Positions 16,907-23,915 of a DNA stretch of 52,003 nucleotides are shown here, in pieces. Origin of the DNA: a virus; IMG/VR virus record IMGVR_UViG_3300042261_001140, positions 1-52,003 of that record. One strand, 5' to 3'. The notes under the pieces were generated by a model. That model saw only the letters and a list, made by a program, of their open reading frames with translations. It was not told the origin of the DNA and did no database searches. Made by a program: the position numbers and the translations under genes. Each line of letters opens with the position of its first letter. Positions within the stretch are counted from its first letter, which is position 1.

Positions 16907-17258
16907 AGCCTACTGCCTATGGTGTTGCAACGATCAGCGTGGCGAGATGTCTCAGTGTCCGGCCGAAAAGTGCCCACTTTTCAGGCATCGAGGAGGAAAG
17001 AGAGAACATGGTGCCGAAACTTTCCTGAGAGCGATCAGGGAAAAATGCAAAGACTGTGAAGAAACGGTCCAGGCTGTCGCAACGTGCTCATCGACGGACT
17101 GCGTGCTGCATCCGTTCCGGTTCGGGAAAAATCCGTATCCGTCCGCTGCAAGACAGGAATCGGGGCGAAGACTCACCGAGAGGAGGAATGCTCTTCGCGA
17201 AATGAACGATAGAGAGCAAAAAAACGAAACGAAACCAGAAGGAGGTGTGAATGGTTAG
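16875..17258 (+). CDS. Double zinc-finger phage protein
   Basis: 127 residues. Two related Cys motifs: AYCLWCCNDQRGEMSQCPAE followed by KCPLFRHR, and IREKCKDCEETV, ATCSSTDCVLHPFRFG. Each has CxxC then C-x4-C, closing with a PLF/HPFR phrase. This pattern is common in small phage proteins near nucleases and integrases; a DNA- or protein-binding role is likely. The C-terminus is charged. Overlaps the ERCC4 gene and the following gene (8 bases). Confidence 0.65.
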   Translation: MAKKTAKDAVRAYCLWCCNDQRGEMSQCPAEKCPLFRHRGGKREHGAETFLRAIREKCKDCEETVQAVATCSSTDCVLHPFRFGKNPYPSAARQESGRRLTERRNALREMNDREQKNETKPEGGVNG

Positions 17259-17637
17259 GGCAACCAAGCAAATTCCGGTAATGCTGACTCTGCATTGCGA
17301 CATGAATGGGTGCGATGGGGAGATGACGAAAACGATGCACTCGATTGGCTACCACAAGGAGCATCGTTGTTTGAAGTGCGGCGCCATAAAGTTAATCGAG
17401 AACGACTATCCTCGGTTGATCTATACCGACGAGGAGTATGAATACCTGATCCGCCAGCTCGATTTCGAGAATATGACCACAGAAGAAAAGATAGACAAGG
17501 TGAACCTGATGATCGGATCACTGAAGAGTCTCGGATGGGAACTGATTTCGACTTTCGACAACATCGAAGTTCCCGAATCCATCATGGCAGTTTTCAAGAA
17601 ACTCCTGGTGAAGAAAGAGAAGTTGGAGGTCATATGA
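17251..17637 (+). CDS. Small protein with N-terminal zinc ribbon
   Basis: 128 residues. LHCDMNGCDGE then HRCLKCGAIK gives two Cys pairs in the first 45 residues, a zinc ribbon. The rest is helical (TEEKIDKVNLMIGSLKSLGW) with no recognised motif. AGGAGG precedes the ATG, which lies inside the end of the previous gene. Confidence 0.6.
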   Translation: MVRATKQIPVMLTLHCDMNGCDGEMTKTMHSIGYHKEHRCLKCGAIKLIENDYPRLIYTDEEYEYLIRQLDFENMTTEEKIDKVNLMIGSLKSLGWELISTFDNIEVPESIMAVFKKLLVKKEKLEVI

Positions 17638-17924
17638 AAGAAATGCTCCGTGTAATCCAGCAGATAGAAGAGACTTTGGGATGCAAATTGACTGTCAGTT
17701 TGGCCGATGACGGCTCTCTCGCGCTAAACGCCCAGTGGAAGGTCAACGACACACTCGGTAGATTCATGCTAGTGCGACATTTCAAAAGTGAGCAAATTTT
17801 ATACAGCAGGGCGCACGAAGACTATTTCGTTTGGCTGTTCATCGCCGAGGGAAAACAAGTTCAAGAGCAGCTGAGAAGAAACACAGTAAAGGGAGGTGAA
17901 AATTCATGGGACCATGTATCTTAG
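17634..17924 (+). CDS. Small early protein, unrecognised
   Basis: 96 residues (MKEMLRVIQQIEETLGCKL). I place the start at 17634, where GGAGG and an ATGA overlap with the preceding stop support it, not at an earlier ATG inside that gene. The middle (DDGSLALNAQWKVNDTLGRF) looks like an antiparallel sheet. No family recognised. Confidence 0.6.
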   Translation: MKEMLRVIQQIEETLGCKLTVSLADDGSLALNAQWKVNDTLGRFMLVRHFKSEQILYSRAHEDYFVWLFIAEGKQVQEQLRRNTVKGGENSWDHVS

Positions 17925-18163
17925 GCTTCTACAAGCATTACAGGATCGGCGAGATCTATCACGTGATCGCAGACGCAAAGCACTCGGAAACGGGTGAAGC
18001 TCTCATCGTCTATATGCATGTGAAATCGGGGGAAGTCTGGGTGCGACCGCGCGCGATGTTCTTCGAGATCGTCAAGAATGACAAAAAACTTTCCGTCCAA
18101 AGATTCCGAAAAATCGCCGGGAAACGTGTCGACCACACTCCAACTATCGACGATTTGAACTGA
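17906..18163 (+). CDS. DUF1653 protein
   Basis: 85 residues. FYKHYRIGEIYHVIADAKHS, ETGEALIVYM and VWVRPRAMFFEIV match DUF1653, a small beta-rich domain found in bacteria and phages with no settled function. GGGAGGTG precedes the ATG. It is the last gene of this early group, before a 1.6-kb stretch without convincing genes. Confidence 0.8.
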   Translation: MGPCILGFYKHYRIGEIYHVIADAKHSETGEALIVYMHVKSGEVWVRPRAMFFEIVKNDKKLSVQRFRKIAGKRVDHTPTIDDLN

Positions 18164-18230
18164 TTCGGCCCCCCCCGAGCGCGCCCAAGTCTTAAAAGAT
18201 CAAAAACGCTGAGAATAAAAGAGAATTTGG

Positions 18231-18264
18231 AAAAGAAAAACCCCCGATGGACTTCCACCGGGGG
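18231..18264 (-). terminator. Rho-independent terminator, minus strand
   Basis: CCCCCG (18241-18246) pairs with CGGGGG (18259-18264), extended by TGG/CCA. On the minus strand the hairpin is followed by TTTTTCTTTTCC. It ends transcripts coming from the repeat region; on the plus strand it lacks a T run. Confidence 0.75.
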
Positions 18265-18361
18265 CTTCCCTTCCTCAGTCGCTTCTTGCCGAGCGGCCGG
18301 CTGCTTGGCCACTGTCCAGGTCGTCTACCGGCGGGACAGGCTGATTAGACGACCTGAAGTG
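18231..18361 (-). ncRNA. Candidate phage small RNA
   Basis: A minus-strand promoter is visible: TTGTGC (18397-18392), 18-base spacer, TATACT (18373-18368). About 130 bases downstream is the terminator at 18231-18264. Between them a perfect 11-bp stem (CAGGTCGTCTA at 18317-18327 with TAGACGACCTG at 18346-18356) and GC-rich sequence follow; there is no reading frame of note. Operator 3 (18403-18417) lies just upstream of the -35. Together these fit a regulated small RNA. All are sequence predictions. Confidence 0.45.
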
Positions 18362-18402
18362 AAAAAGAGTATACAAGATGACCCTGGGGCAGCACAAGCG
18401 GA

Positions 18403-18417
18403 AATTACCAGGTAATC
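18403..18417. promoter_or_regulatory. Repressor operator 3
   Basis: AATTACCAGGTAATC, one mismatch from perfect symmetry. It lies five bases upstream of the -35 of the candidate small RNA promoter, a position that could repress or activate. Confidence 0.6.
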
Positions 18418-18521
18418 GAAATTTGTAATTTGTAGGCGGAAGGGGTTACGGGTCCCTTCTTCTTATTTATTCCTGATAAAATGTCCCACTGGTTATCCCA
18501 ATAGGAAATCCGTACCATCTG

Positions 18522-19080
18522 GCCGCTGCGTCATGCCCTGTGCAAAAAGCGCACAGGCCATGCCTTCGCTCGCACGTAGCAAACACAACATTGGTCGTAT
18601 TCTTGAAGGCAGTACCATCTGGCCGCTGCGTCACACCGTGTGCAAAGAGCCGCACACGCTGCGCCTCCGCTGACCCAGTGACGAACACGATGTTTGTTTT
18701 GCTCTTGAAGTCCGTCCTTGGATTGCGCCTCGCCGCTGCGTCATGCCCTGTGCAGGAGCACAGGCCATGCCTTCGCTCGTCCGTAGCGAACACGACATCC
18801 TGTAAATCCTTGGGGTACAAATCTTTCGGAGATCGCTTGGATCTGGGCATTGGGTAGGCAGGTGGCGCTCGTGAGACTCAGCGATAATCCTTGAGGTTTT
18901 GTTATTGATACTAAAAAAAAGGAGATCGCTTGGATCGGGGCATTGGAGTTGGTGAGTCGACATCTCGCCGCTGCGTCATGGCTCGTGCAATGCAAGCCTG
19001 GCGCCACAAAAAGCCGTGTCACCATCCTTGCATCAGCACAAGCCATGCCTCCGCTCGCCCAGGTGATGGGCACGACATAT
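18522..19080. repeat. Hairpin repeat family R1, four copies
   Basis: Copies begin at about 18522, 18620, 18730 and 18966. Each has GCCGCTGCGTCA on the left, a hairpin, then CYTCGCTCG-like or CTCCGCT sequence and GAACACGACAT-like sequence on the right. The stems differ but stay paired: CCTGTGC/GCACAGG in copies 1 and 3, CGTGTGC/GCACACG in copy 2, GGCTCGTGC/GCACAAGCC (one mismatch) in copy 4. Copy 4 has a much longer loop with its own internal structure (AATGCAAG...CTTGCAT). Minus-strand frames through the copies give similar short peptides but shift frame between copies, so I read them as structured DNA or RNA, not genes. Confidence 0.75.
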
Positions 19081-19470
19081 CGCGACAATAAGACGTACAA
19101 AAAAACTGTAGGAAGAGAGGAACGGTCCGGATCTTGATCTAATTAGACTAAATCCCGGATTGATATTCATTTGCGGTGGGCGGGAAACCCAGGGGCAACC
19201 CAAACGGAAGAGATCGCTTGGATCGGGCATTGGAGTTGGTTTGGTAGACTTACCTAGACGACCAGAGACACTTTGCCCCTGACTTTCCCGCCCACCGTAA
19301 ATGAATACAACCTCCACCAGGGGGTCTCTCTCTCTCTCTTGTCATCCCATTGTGTTCGCTAAAATTTCGTCAAGAGCGCCTGGATTCTAAGGTCTACGAG
19401 TGAAAAAAGTTGGGCCCAGAACTACCACTGAGGAGATCGCTTGGATCGTTGCATTGGAATTGGGTAGTCA
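18828..19470. repeat. Repeat family R2, four copies
   Basis: Copies at 18828, 18921, 19210 and 19432 share GAGATCGCTTGGATC, then GCATTGG, then (copies 2-4) A-R-TTGG. Copies 2 and 4 continue to ATCTCGCC, whose ATCTC can pair with the leading GAGAT. Copy 2 runs straight into R1 copy 4. Copies 3 and 4 sit in the loops of long inverted repeats. Copy 1 has diverged after GCATTGG. No reading frame explains the conservation. Confidence 0.75.
19164..19307. repeat. 35-bp inverted repeat enclosing R2 copy 3
   Basis: Arms at 19164-19198 and 19273-19307 match at 32 of 35 positions when one is reverse-complemented (core GGTGGGCGGGAAA). One of the mismatches would be a G-U pair in RNA. The 74-base loop holds R2 copy 3 and a TAGACGACC word shared with the stem of the candidate small RNA. 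Confidence 0.8.
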
Positions 19471-19504
19471 TTATCTCGCCCCAACTTTTTTCACTCGTAG
19501 ACCT
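19390..19504. repeat. 25-bp perfect inverted repeat enclosing R2 copy 4
   Basis: Arms at 19390-19414 and 19480-19504 are perfectly complementary (AGGTCTACGAG...AAGTTGGG with CCCAACTT...CTCGTAGACCT). The 65-base loop holds R2 copy 4. Such a hairpin would be very stable as RNA or extruded DNA. Confidence 0.85.
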
Positions 19505-19509
19505 AAGAA

Positions 19510-19536
19510 CCAGGCTGACCCAAAAAAGCCTGGGTC
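19510..19536. promoter_or_regulatory. Two mutually exclusive hairpins
   Basis: CCAGGC (19510-19515) can pair with GCCTGG (19528-19533), and GACCCA (19517-19522) with TGGGTC (19531-19536). The right arms overlap, so only one can form at a time. This is an attenuator-like geometry about 200 bases before the DUF4326 gene. Between it and the gene I see a TTGACA (19546) without a good -10. Confidence 0.35.
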
Positions 19537-19738
19537 ATAAAGCTCTTGACAAAATTTTAGCTCAATACACGCGCCACGCTACCAGGCACACTCATCAAAC
19601 CAGTACCCGCGAAACAGCACGAAATATAAACGAGTCTTCTGATCGTAAAGACCAATATAGGCCCCAAACAAAAGAGCGAGAGAGGGAAATGAGCAAGGTT
19701 CTCTCCGATGTGAGGTGAATCTGTAGGAGGATGGAGAA

Positions 19739-20050
19739 ATGATAGAAGTTGTGAATGTTAAAGGTGGAAGACGAGCCGGTGATCATTACATCGGCCGTCC
19801 ATCCAGGTTAGGGAATCCGTTCCCGATGAAGCACGAAGGGCAGCGGGAAGAGGTGGTGGCGAAATATAGGGTCTGGTTGTGGGATCAGATCCAGCAGAAA
19901 GGGGTCGTCTATGATGAGTTGAGGGTGATCGCTGCAAAGGCAAAATGGGGGTTCAGGGTGAGGTTGGCTTGCCATTGCGCTCCCAAGAAATGCCACGGAG
20001 ACGTCGTGAAAGCGGCGTGCGAGTGGATGATTCGGGAGGGCATAGTGTGA
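19739..20050 (+). CDS. DUF4326 protein
   Basis: 103 residues. HYIGRPSRLGNPFPM near residue 17 and RLACHCAPKKCHGDVV near 75 are the two hallmarks of DUF4326, a small family frequent in phages, with unknown reaction; the conserved Cys-x-Cys-Ala-Pro and CHGD residues suggest a metal or active site. AGGAGG lies before the ATG. A strong terminator follows immediately, so this gene ends a transcript. Confidence 0.85.
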   Translation: MIEVVNVKGGRRAGDHYIGRPSRLGNPFPMKHEGQREEVVAKYRVWLWDQIQQKGVVYDELRVIAAKAKWGFRVRLACHCAPKKCHGDVVKAACEWMIREGIV

Positions 20051-20054
20051 AAAC

Positions 20055-20089
20055 GGAGGCTCGGTGGAAACATCGGGCCTTCGTTTTTT
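20055..20089 (+). terminator. Rho-independent terminator after DUF4326
   Basis: A 12-bp stem with three wobble pairs (GGAGGCTCGGTG with CATCGGGCCTTC), loop GAAA, followed by GTTTTTTG. It ends plus-strand transcription 4 bases after the DUF4326 stop. Confidence 0.8.
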
Positions 20090-20095
20090 GGAGAT

Positions 20096-20119
20096 GTGTC
20101 TCAGGTTATCTTGAGACAC
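20096..20119. promoter_or_regulatory. Inverted repeat, possible operator
   Basis: GTGTCTCA and TGAGACAC separated by 8 bases. It lies between the terminator and the gene at 20243 and is not followed by a T run, so it may be a protein-binding site for the next transcription unit. A nearby GTGAGAC word (20128) repeats half of it. Confidence 0.4.
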
Positions 20120-20242
20120 TTTGTTAGGTGAGACTAACTTTATCACACCTCTTTTAGGGCAACCGAACACAGCACACCGACATTTCGCCAAAACGGCGAT
20201 ATTTAACCAATTTAACGAAATATCAACCATGAGGAGGGCGCA

Positions 20243-20662
20243 ATGTATTTACAGGCGAGTACGTTCTGCAAGTTATTCGATACGGCAGAAACCTGGGCAA
20301 ATTATGCCCGGGCGATGAATCGACGCCGACATGGATCGGCGTTGGATCACAACTCATTTGGCAGGTATCTCCGAAGGAGTTGCGTTTACATCAGCGTCAG
20401 AGGTTCGGCGCTGATTGGGCAGATGCGAGAGCATGAGGGTCGAGAGATCTTCGTGATCAGTCACCAGGCGCCGGTGTCACATCGGGACGGCGCAGAACTG
20501 CTAAGAAAACTGGCGTGCGACAAAAACACGCCGGCCGTTCTGATGGTGACTGCCGACCTCGTGTCGATGCTCGTACGTCTCGGCTTTCGAGACACAGGAC
20601 ATCGGTTGACAGCGGATTTCCGCGGCTGGCCGGTCGAGAAATTCGTACTGGCCAATTTTTGA
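20243..20662 (+). CDS. Accessory protein, unrecognised
   Basis: 139 residues from an ATG with GGAGGGCGCA upstream. Basic start (NYARAMNRRRHG), then a mixed sheet-helix pattern (AVLMVTADLVSMLVRLGF). The C-terminal LGFRDTGHRLTADFRGWPVE faintly resembles the end of GNAT acetyltransferases, but the acetyl-CoA loop is not visible, so I do not assign it. It opens an accessory set running to 23869. Confidence 0.5.
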   Translation: MYLQASTFCKLFDTAETWANYARAMNRRRHGSALDHNSFGRYLRRSCVYISVRGSALIGQMREHEGREIFVISHQAPVSHRDGAELLRKLACDKNTPAVLMVTADLVSMLVRLGFRDTGHRLTADFRGWPVEKFVLANF

Positions 20663-20726
20663 ACAATCACGCCCCTAACAGATTTATCACAGTCTGCCTG
20701 GGGCAACATCAGGAAAGGAGAAAGCC

Positions 20727-22088
20727 ATGAGTAAGATCAGGTACCAGCACACGGACCCGGTGGTTTACTACACAGCCGCCAAGGCCCTGACAGAGTCACC
20801 GGATACCCTGACAAAGGGCGTCAACTTCATAAACTTAGCGGAGCGAATGGTCTACGAGAGCACGCCGTATGGTAGCTCTCGACCGGCCGCGCCGCATCTC
20901 AACTGGGAGGATCCGACCCCTCGCCACCACCGCATCGAGCTGATTCAGCGGCGACTGAAATCTTCATGGCCGCAAGCGGAAAGGGCCTTGCGGTGCTTCT
21001 CAGCCCTCGAATTCGACGCCACCACCGCCAACGAGTACATCGCGGCTTGGCGGTTTGATGGATCAGAGAAACTCGAAGGAAACATCGTCTCTCTCGAAGA
21101 GATCGCAGCCGCAATGGCCGATCTCGCATGGGAGCCCATGCCAGAAACACTCCCCGCCGAAGCAATATGGCCGACCATCGGGGAGTACACGCTCCGGGGG
21201 GTCGTTTACACCGAAGAGTGGGTAGCAGAAGATGAGCCCACCGGAGAAGCCGTCTCCATCAGCTTCATGGGTACCGAGCGCCTCCAGATCGGCAATGAAT
21301 ACGATGCTCCCGATCTGGATTGGGCCGTGGATCTCAACCCCGAGGAAGTCGCAGGGGATGAGGATGAGGATGGTAGCTGTTCAGTCTTACTGGACACATA
21401 CAGCTACCACCCCGTCGCCGACCCAGCCGAGGACGCGGAAGACGATTGGCTTACGCATCAGCCGGTCAGTTACCGCACATTACTACAAACCGTACGCGAC
21501 TGCAAGACATTCTCCGACCTGAAGGGGATAATGCAGGCAGTTCGCGCGACGACCTGGGAAAGCTACCGTGCGACGGCACGGGAAGCTGGCATCTCGGAGC
21601 GTGGGATATCCGCCCTGACATCGCTGATAACCGGGCGAGTCAAGCCGCGAAACACGACGGGAATACCAGAAAGCTGGATGAGGTGGAAATTCCGACTCAA
21701 CGACCAGCAGTTGACCACGGTCATCAACTACTGGATGACAACGATCCCGCCGATGACAAAGCCCCAAGCATCCCTCTTCTGGAGCTACTACAGAATAGGG
21801 AAGAAGCAGCTCGGCGGGGAGATGATACGCCACGACCAAATCAGTCCACGGTCAGTGGCAGCGAGGACCATAGACAAGATCATCGCCATCGACGACGCGA
21901 GGGAACTCAGCAAAGTCGGAAGGAAGTTGATGGCCTGGTCGAGAGATGAAATCAAGGCAGCCCCGATGCCCAAGAGCCATTGGGCACTAATATGGGCCAC
22001 CTACAAAAGGCACCGTGCCTACCTGAAGGGTGACCCCGTCAACGAAGCCGCAAAGATAGAATTCTTGAAAAATTTGCGGTACGCGTAA
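20727..22088 (+). CDS. 453-residue accessory protein, unrecognised
   Basis: 453 residues with AGGAG before the ATG. Three parts: residues 1-160, mixed; 160-250, acidic (AGDEDEDGS, DPAEDAEDDW); 250-453, basic and helical with many Trp/Arg/Lys. In the last part GISERGISALTSLITGRVKP could be a helix-turn-helix, and a repeated PPMTKPQASLFWSYYR/PMPKSHWALIWATYKRH phrase suggests two related helical units. An acidic middle and basic end suggest nucleic acid or protein binding. Not related to any gene here. Confidence 0.5.
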   Translation: MSKIRYQHTDPVVYYTAAKALTESPDTLTKGVNFINLAERMVYESTPYGSSRPAAPHLNWEDPTPRHHRIELIQRRLKSSWPQAERALRCFSALEFDATTANEYIAAWRFDGSEKLEGNIVSLEEIAAAMADLAWEPMPETLPAEAIWPTIGEYTLRGVVYTEEWVAEDEPTGEAVSISFMGTERLQIGNEYDAPDLDWAVDLNPEEVAGDEDEDGSCSVLLDTYSYHPVADPAEDAEDDWLTHQPVSYRTLLQTVRDCKTFSDLKGIMQAVRATTWESYRATAREAGISERGISALTSLITGRVKPRNTTGIPESWMRWKFRLNDQQLTTVINYWMTTIPPMTKPQASLFWSYYRIGKKQLGGEMIRHDQISPRSVAARTIDKIIAIDDARELSKVGRKLMAWSRDEIKAAPMPKSHWALIWATYKRHRAYLKGDPVNEAAKIEFLKNLRYA

Positions 22089-22096
22089 ACATACCG

Positions 22097-22132
22097 GGGG
22101 GATCTTCCGATCCCCCTACCCTGGATTTTTTA
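22097..22132 (+). terminator. Probable terminator after the 453-residue gene
   Basis: Perfect 8-bp stem GGGGGATC/GATCCCCC with TTCC loop (22097-22116); the T run (TTTTTT) comes ten bases later, so termination may be weak. The T run also starts the shared upstream motif. Confidence 0.5.
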
Positions 22133-22152
22133 TCGTATGTATAGTGTGAAGG
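22123..22152 (+). promoter_or_regulatory. Upstream motif, copy 1
   Basis: GGATTTTTTATCGTATGTA followed by TAGTGTGAAGG. It resembles sites at 25988 and 29223. It lies 64 bases before the gene at 22216 and contains TATAGT, a good -10. Confidence 0.45.
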
Positions 22153-22215
22153 TCGTGGGATAGGCTCGCGACCGACTCATATCAACGCCCGAAAGGGCAC
22201 GGAAAGGAGTCTAAT

Positions 22216-22773
22216 ATGGCGTACAGGCGCCGCGTCGAGAAAGCCCGCGCCCGCTCCCGTAAGGTCGAGCGGGAATTAACATTGAAACTGTCGAAGGCCA
22301 GAGAAGTACTGGTCTTTGACGATTCTCGATTCGAACCTGGCCGCTGCAACAATGGCGGTCAGTACAGGTTCGTAGAGAGATTCACCCAGCGTCAACCGGG
22401 ATGCTGGGAACTATCCTTCCAGACGACGGCAGAGTTCGATTTCTGCCCCTTCTGCGGGGAGTTTGGCGACCACCTCGTCCATGACGAGGGCGAAGACGAA
22501 TGGTACCACCAGTGTGGTCCATTCGATACGTTCTCTACCCAGGAGCTCGCTAGGAAGCTCCGGTGGGTTGAGAGCAACACCGAAGCCGCCTGGAACGGAG
22601 ACGGTCCCGCCTATTGGTATTCGGTAGACGGAACCATGGGTGGAATGAAATACGACACCCAAACGTTCCTGCTCTACGAGGGCTTCGCAGAACTGAACGA
22701 GGCCATATTCGATGATAGGTCCCTCCCACCAATTCTGGAATGGAACCAGGAAATCCAGCGGTGGGAAGGATGA
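22216..22773 (+). CDS. Accessory protein with zinc-binding Cys cluster
   Basis: 185 residues. Very basic start (YRRRVEKARARSRKVER), then FDFCPFCGEFGDHL followed by YHQCGP, a CxxC plus His/Cys site for zinc. The C-terminal half is acidic and aromatic (YWYSVDGTMGGMKYDTQ). AAAGGAG lies before the ATG. The leader carries GCCCGAAAGGGC and another GC-rich hairpin. No family recognised. Confidence 0.5.
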   Translation: MAYRRRVEKARARSRKVERELTLKLSKAREVLVFDDSRFEPGRCNNGGQYRFVERFTQRQPGCWELSFQTTAEFDFCPFCGEFGDHLVHDEGEDEWYHQCGPFDTFSTQELARKLRWVESNTEAAWNGDGPAYWYSVDGTMGGMKYDTQTFLLYEGFAELNEAIFDDRSLPPILEWNQEIQRWEG

Positions 22774-23015
22774 AATGCCCGATCTGCGGGCGCAACGCCG
22801 ATGCACAGTACGCCGCCTATACAGGTGAGCACCAACTGTGTCAGCGCTGCGCCCGCATAGACCTGCTTGGTTGGCTCTTCGACCTGGAGAAGGAAGAGAT
22901 AACCAAGCTTCGCAGGCGAGCCGAAGATTGTCTGCGAAAAAATCAATCAGTCTTACATGAGGTCCTCGTGCTCCTCATTACCAGGGAGCTCATTGGGTAC
23001 GAAGACCTCATGTAG
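22770..23015 (+). CDS. Small zinc-finger accessory protein
   Basis: 81 residues. The start at 22770 overlaps the stop of the previous gene (ATGA). MKCPICGRNAD and LCQRCARIDL give two CxxC pairs, followed by a charged helix (EKEEITKLRRRAEDC). It is co-translated with its neighbour, which also has a CxxC, so the two may act together. A strong terminator follows 5 bases after the stop. Confidence 0.55.
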   Translation: MKCPICGRNADAQYAAYTGEHQLCQRCARIDLLGWLFDLEKEEITKLRRRAEDCLRKNQSVLHEVLVLLITRELIGYEDLM

Positions 23016-23020
23016 ACCAG

Positions 23021-23052
23021 AAGGGGGCACCGCAAGGTGCCTCCTTTTTTTT
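23021..23052 (+). terminator. Rho-independent terminator
   Basis: GGGGGCACC pairs with GGTGCCTCC (loop GCAA), followed by eight T. It closes the 22216-23015 gene pair. Confidence 0.85.
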
Positions 23053-23129
23053 AACACCGGCAACACACGCGAAACCCGCCAGACTTCCATTACAAAAGCC
23101 AAACCCACGAACAAGGAAGGAGCACACCC

Positions 23130-23339
23130 ATGAAACGCATCATGGCGTTTTACCTGATCCTCGCCGTTTTCGCAGTGGCCTGGTTCATCCACATGGACAG
23201 AGCCGGGAAGGCCCTCGCAGCGAAGTGGGACCGTAAGATTTACCGCACGGTCCAGAAATACGACCAGAAGTGGATTTCCTGCGACACGGACACCGACTGC
23301 CTGTCCAAGCATGGGCATGAGATGTTCGTCCGCAAATAG
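23130..23339 (+). CDS. Small membrane-anchored protein
   Basis: 69 residues. The N-terminal hydrophobic helix (IMAFYLILAVFAVAWFI) after MKR is a signal anchor, placing the basic C-terminal part outside the membrane. Two Cys (CDTDTDC) could form a disulphide there. GGAAGGAG precedes the ATG. Small envelope proteins in accessory phage regions are often superinfection-exclusion factors, but the sequence itself does not show this. Confidence 0.55.
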   Translation: MKRIMAFYLILAVFAVAWFIHMDRAGKALAAKWDRKIYRTVQKYDQKWISCDTDTDCLSKHGHEMFVRK

Positions 23340-23406
23340 CGTCTCTATCGTTTGTTCCGGACCAAAAACCATGGTACTAACCAACAACCACAGGAAGGAA
23401 TTAGCA

Positions 23407-23736
23407 ATGAAGAAAATCAGCATGTCCATTCTCGTCGTCGCAATCATCATGATCACCTCGACTGCAAATGCCGGGGATGTCCTCGGGACCTACAAAGTAC
23501 AGCAGGTGTCCGAAGGCATCAGCAAGGCCGGGAACAAGTTCGTCAGAATCATCGTGGACGAACAGAGAGAGATAAACGGAGTCAAGTATTCAGCAGCGAC
23601 CCAGATCATGGCATTCGGGACGCTCATTGACAGTGCCAAGGCCGTAAAGCCCGGCAGCACGATGAAGGCTGTCGTGACAGAGGGCGAGTACCAAGGCCGA
23701 CGATCCATGGTACTACAGTGCATACTGGAGAAATAA
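23407..23736 (+). CDS. Small secreted protein with signal peptide
   Basis: 109 residues from the ATG at 23407, with AGGAA upstream. MKKISMSILVVAIIMITSTANA is a textbook signal peptide with cleavage after Ala-Asn-Ala; it is cited here in part as MKKISMSILVV...ANA. The mature 87 residues are a beta-rich domain (VSEGISKAGNKFVRIIVDEQ, AVVTEGEYQGRRSMVLQ) that looks OB-like. It should be periplasmic or lipid-free exported. Unknown function; a phage-conferred envelope trait is possible. Confidence 0.6.
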   Translation: MKKISMSILVVAIIMITSTANAGDVLGTYKVQQVSEGISKAGNKFVRIIVDEQREINGVKYSAATQIMAFGTLIDSAKAVKPGSTMKAVVTEGEYQGRRSMVLQCILEK

Positions 23737-23737
23737 C

Positions 23738-23869
23738 ATGGTGAAGGTGACGCTGCACAATTTTTATCTTGGCGATCACCGCGACATCTGGTTTGTGTTC
23801 TTCGAGGACTTCTGCAACTGGTACAAGTCCATGGAACCGGACGCCCATGTCGCATTCAAGATAACGTGA
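23738..23869 (+). CDS. 43-residue protein
   Basis: MVKVTLHNFYLGDHRDIWFV, then FFEDFCNWYKSMEPDAHVAFKIT. The ATG is one base after the previous stop, with GGAG in the end of that gene, so it is co-translated. Aromatic and acidic; no family recognised. Confidence 0.45.
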   Translation: MVKVTLHNFYLGDHRDIWFVFFEDFCNWYKSMEPDAHVAFKIT

Positions 23870-23915
23870 CGGCCAAGCTCCCCTGTCTCTCCGATCACAA
23901 GGAGGGCAGGGGATG

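Noticed and set aside
18467-19317. Minus- and plus-strand reading frames through the repeat cluster (for example 18467-18850 and 18741-19100)
   Set aside because: They are short, overlap each other, show repeated peptides only where DNA repeats fall in phase, lose phase between copies and have no ribosome sites.
18828-19470. CRISPR array or single-repeat anti-CRISPR RNA
   Set aside because: R2 copies are unevenly spaced (93 to 290 bases), flanked by unrelated inverted repeats, and lack unit-length spacers and cas genes. The word does not resemble a typical CRISPR repeat end.
19390-19504. Integron attC site
   Set aside because: GTTGGGC fits the GTTRRRY core, but the partner RYYYAAC is not present in the right form, and no integron integrase is in the window.
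18164-19738. Retron or diversity-generating retroelement
   Set aside because: No reverse transcriptase gene is present in any frame of the window, although the structured noncoding region and fibre gene made this worth checking.
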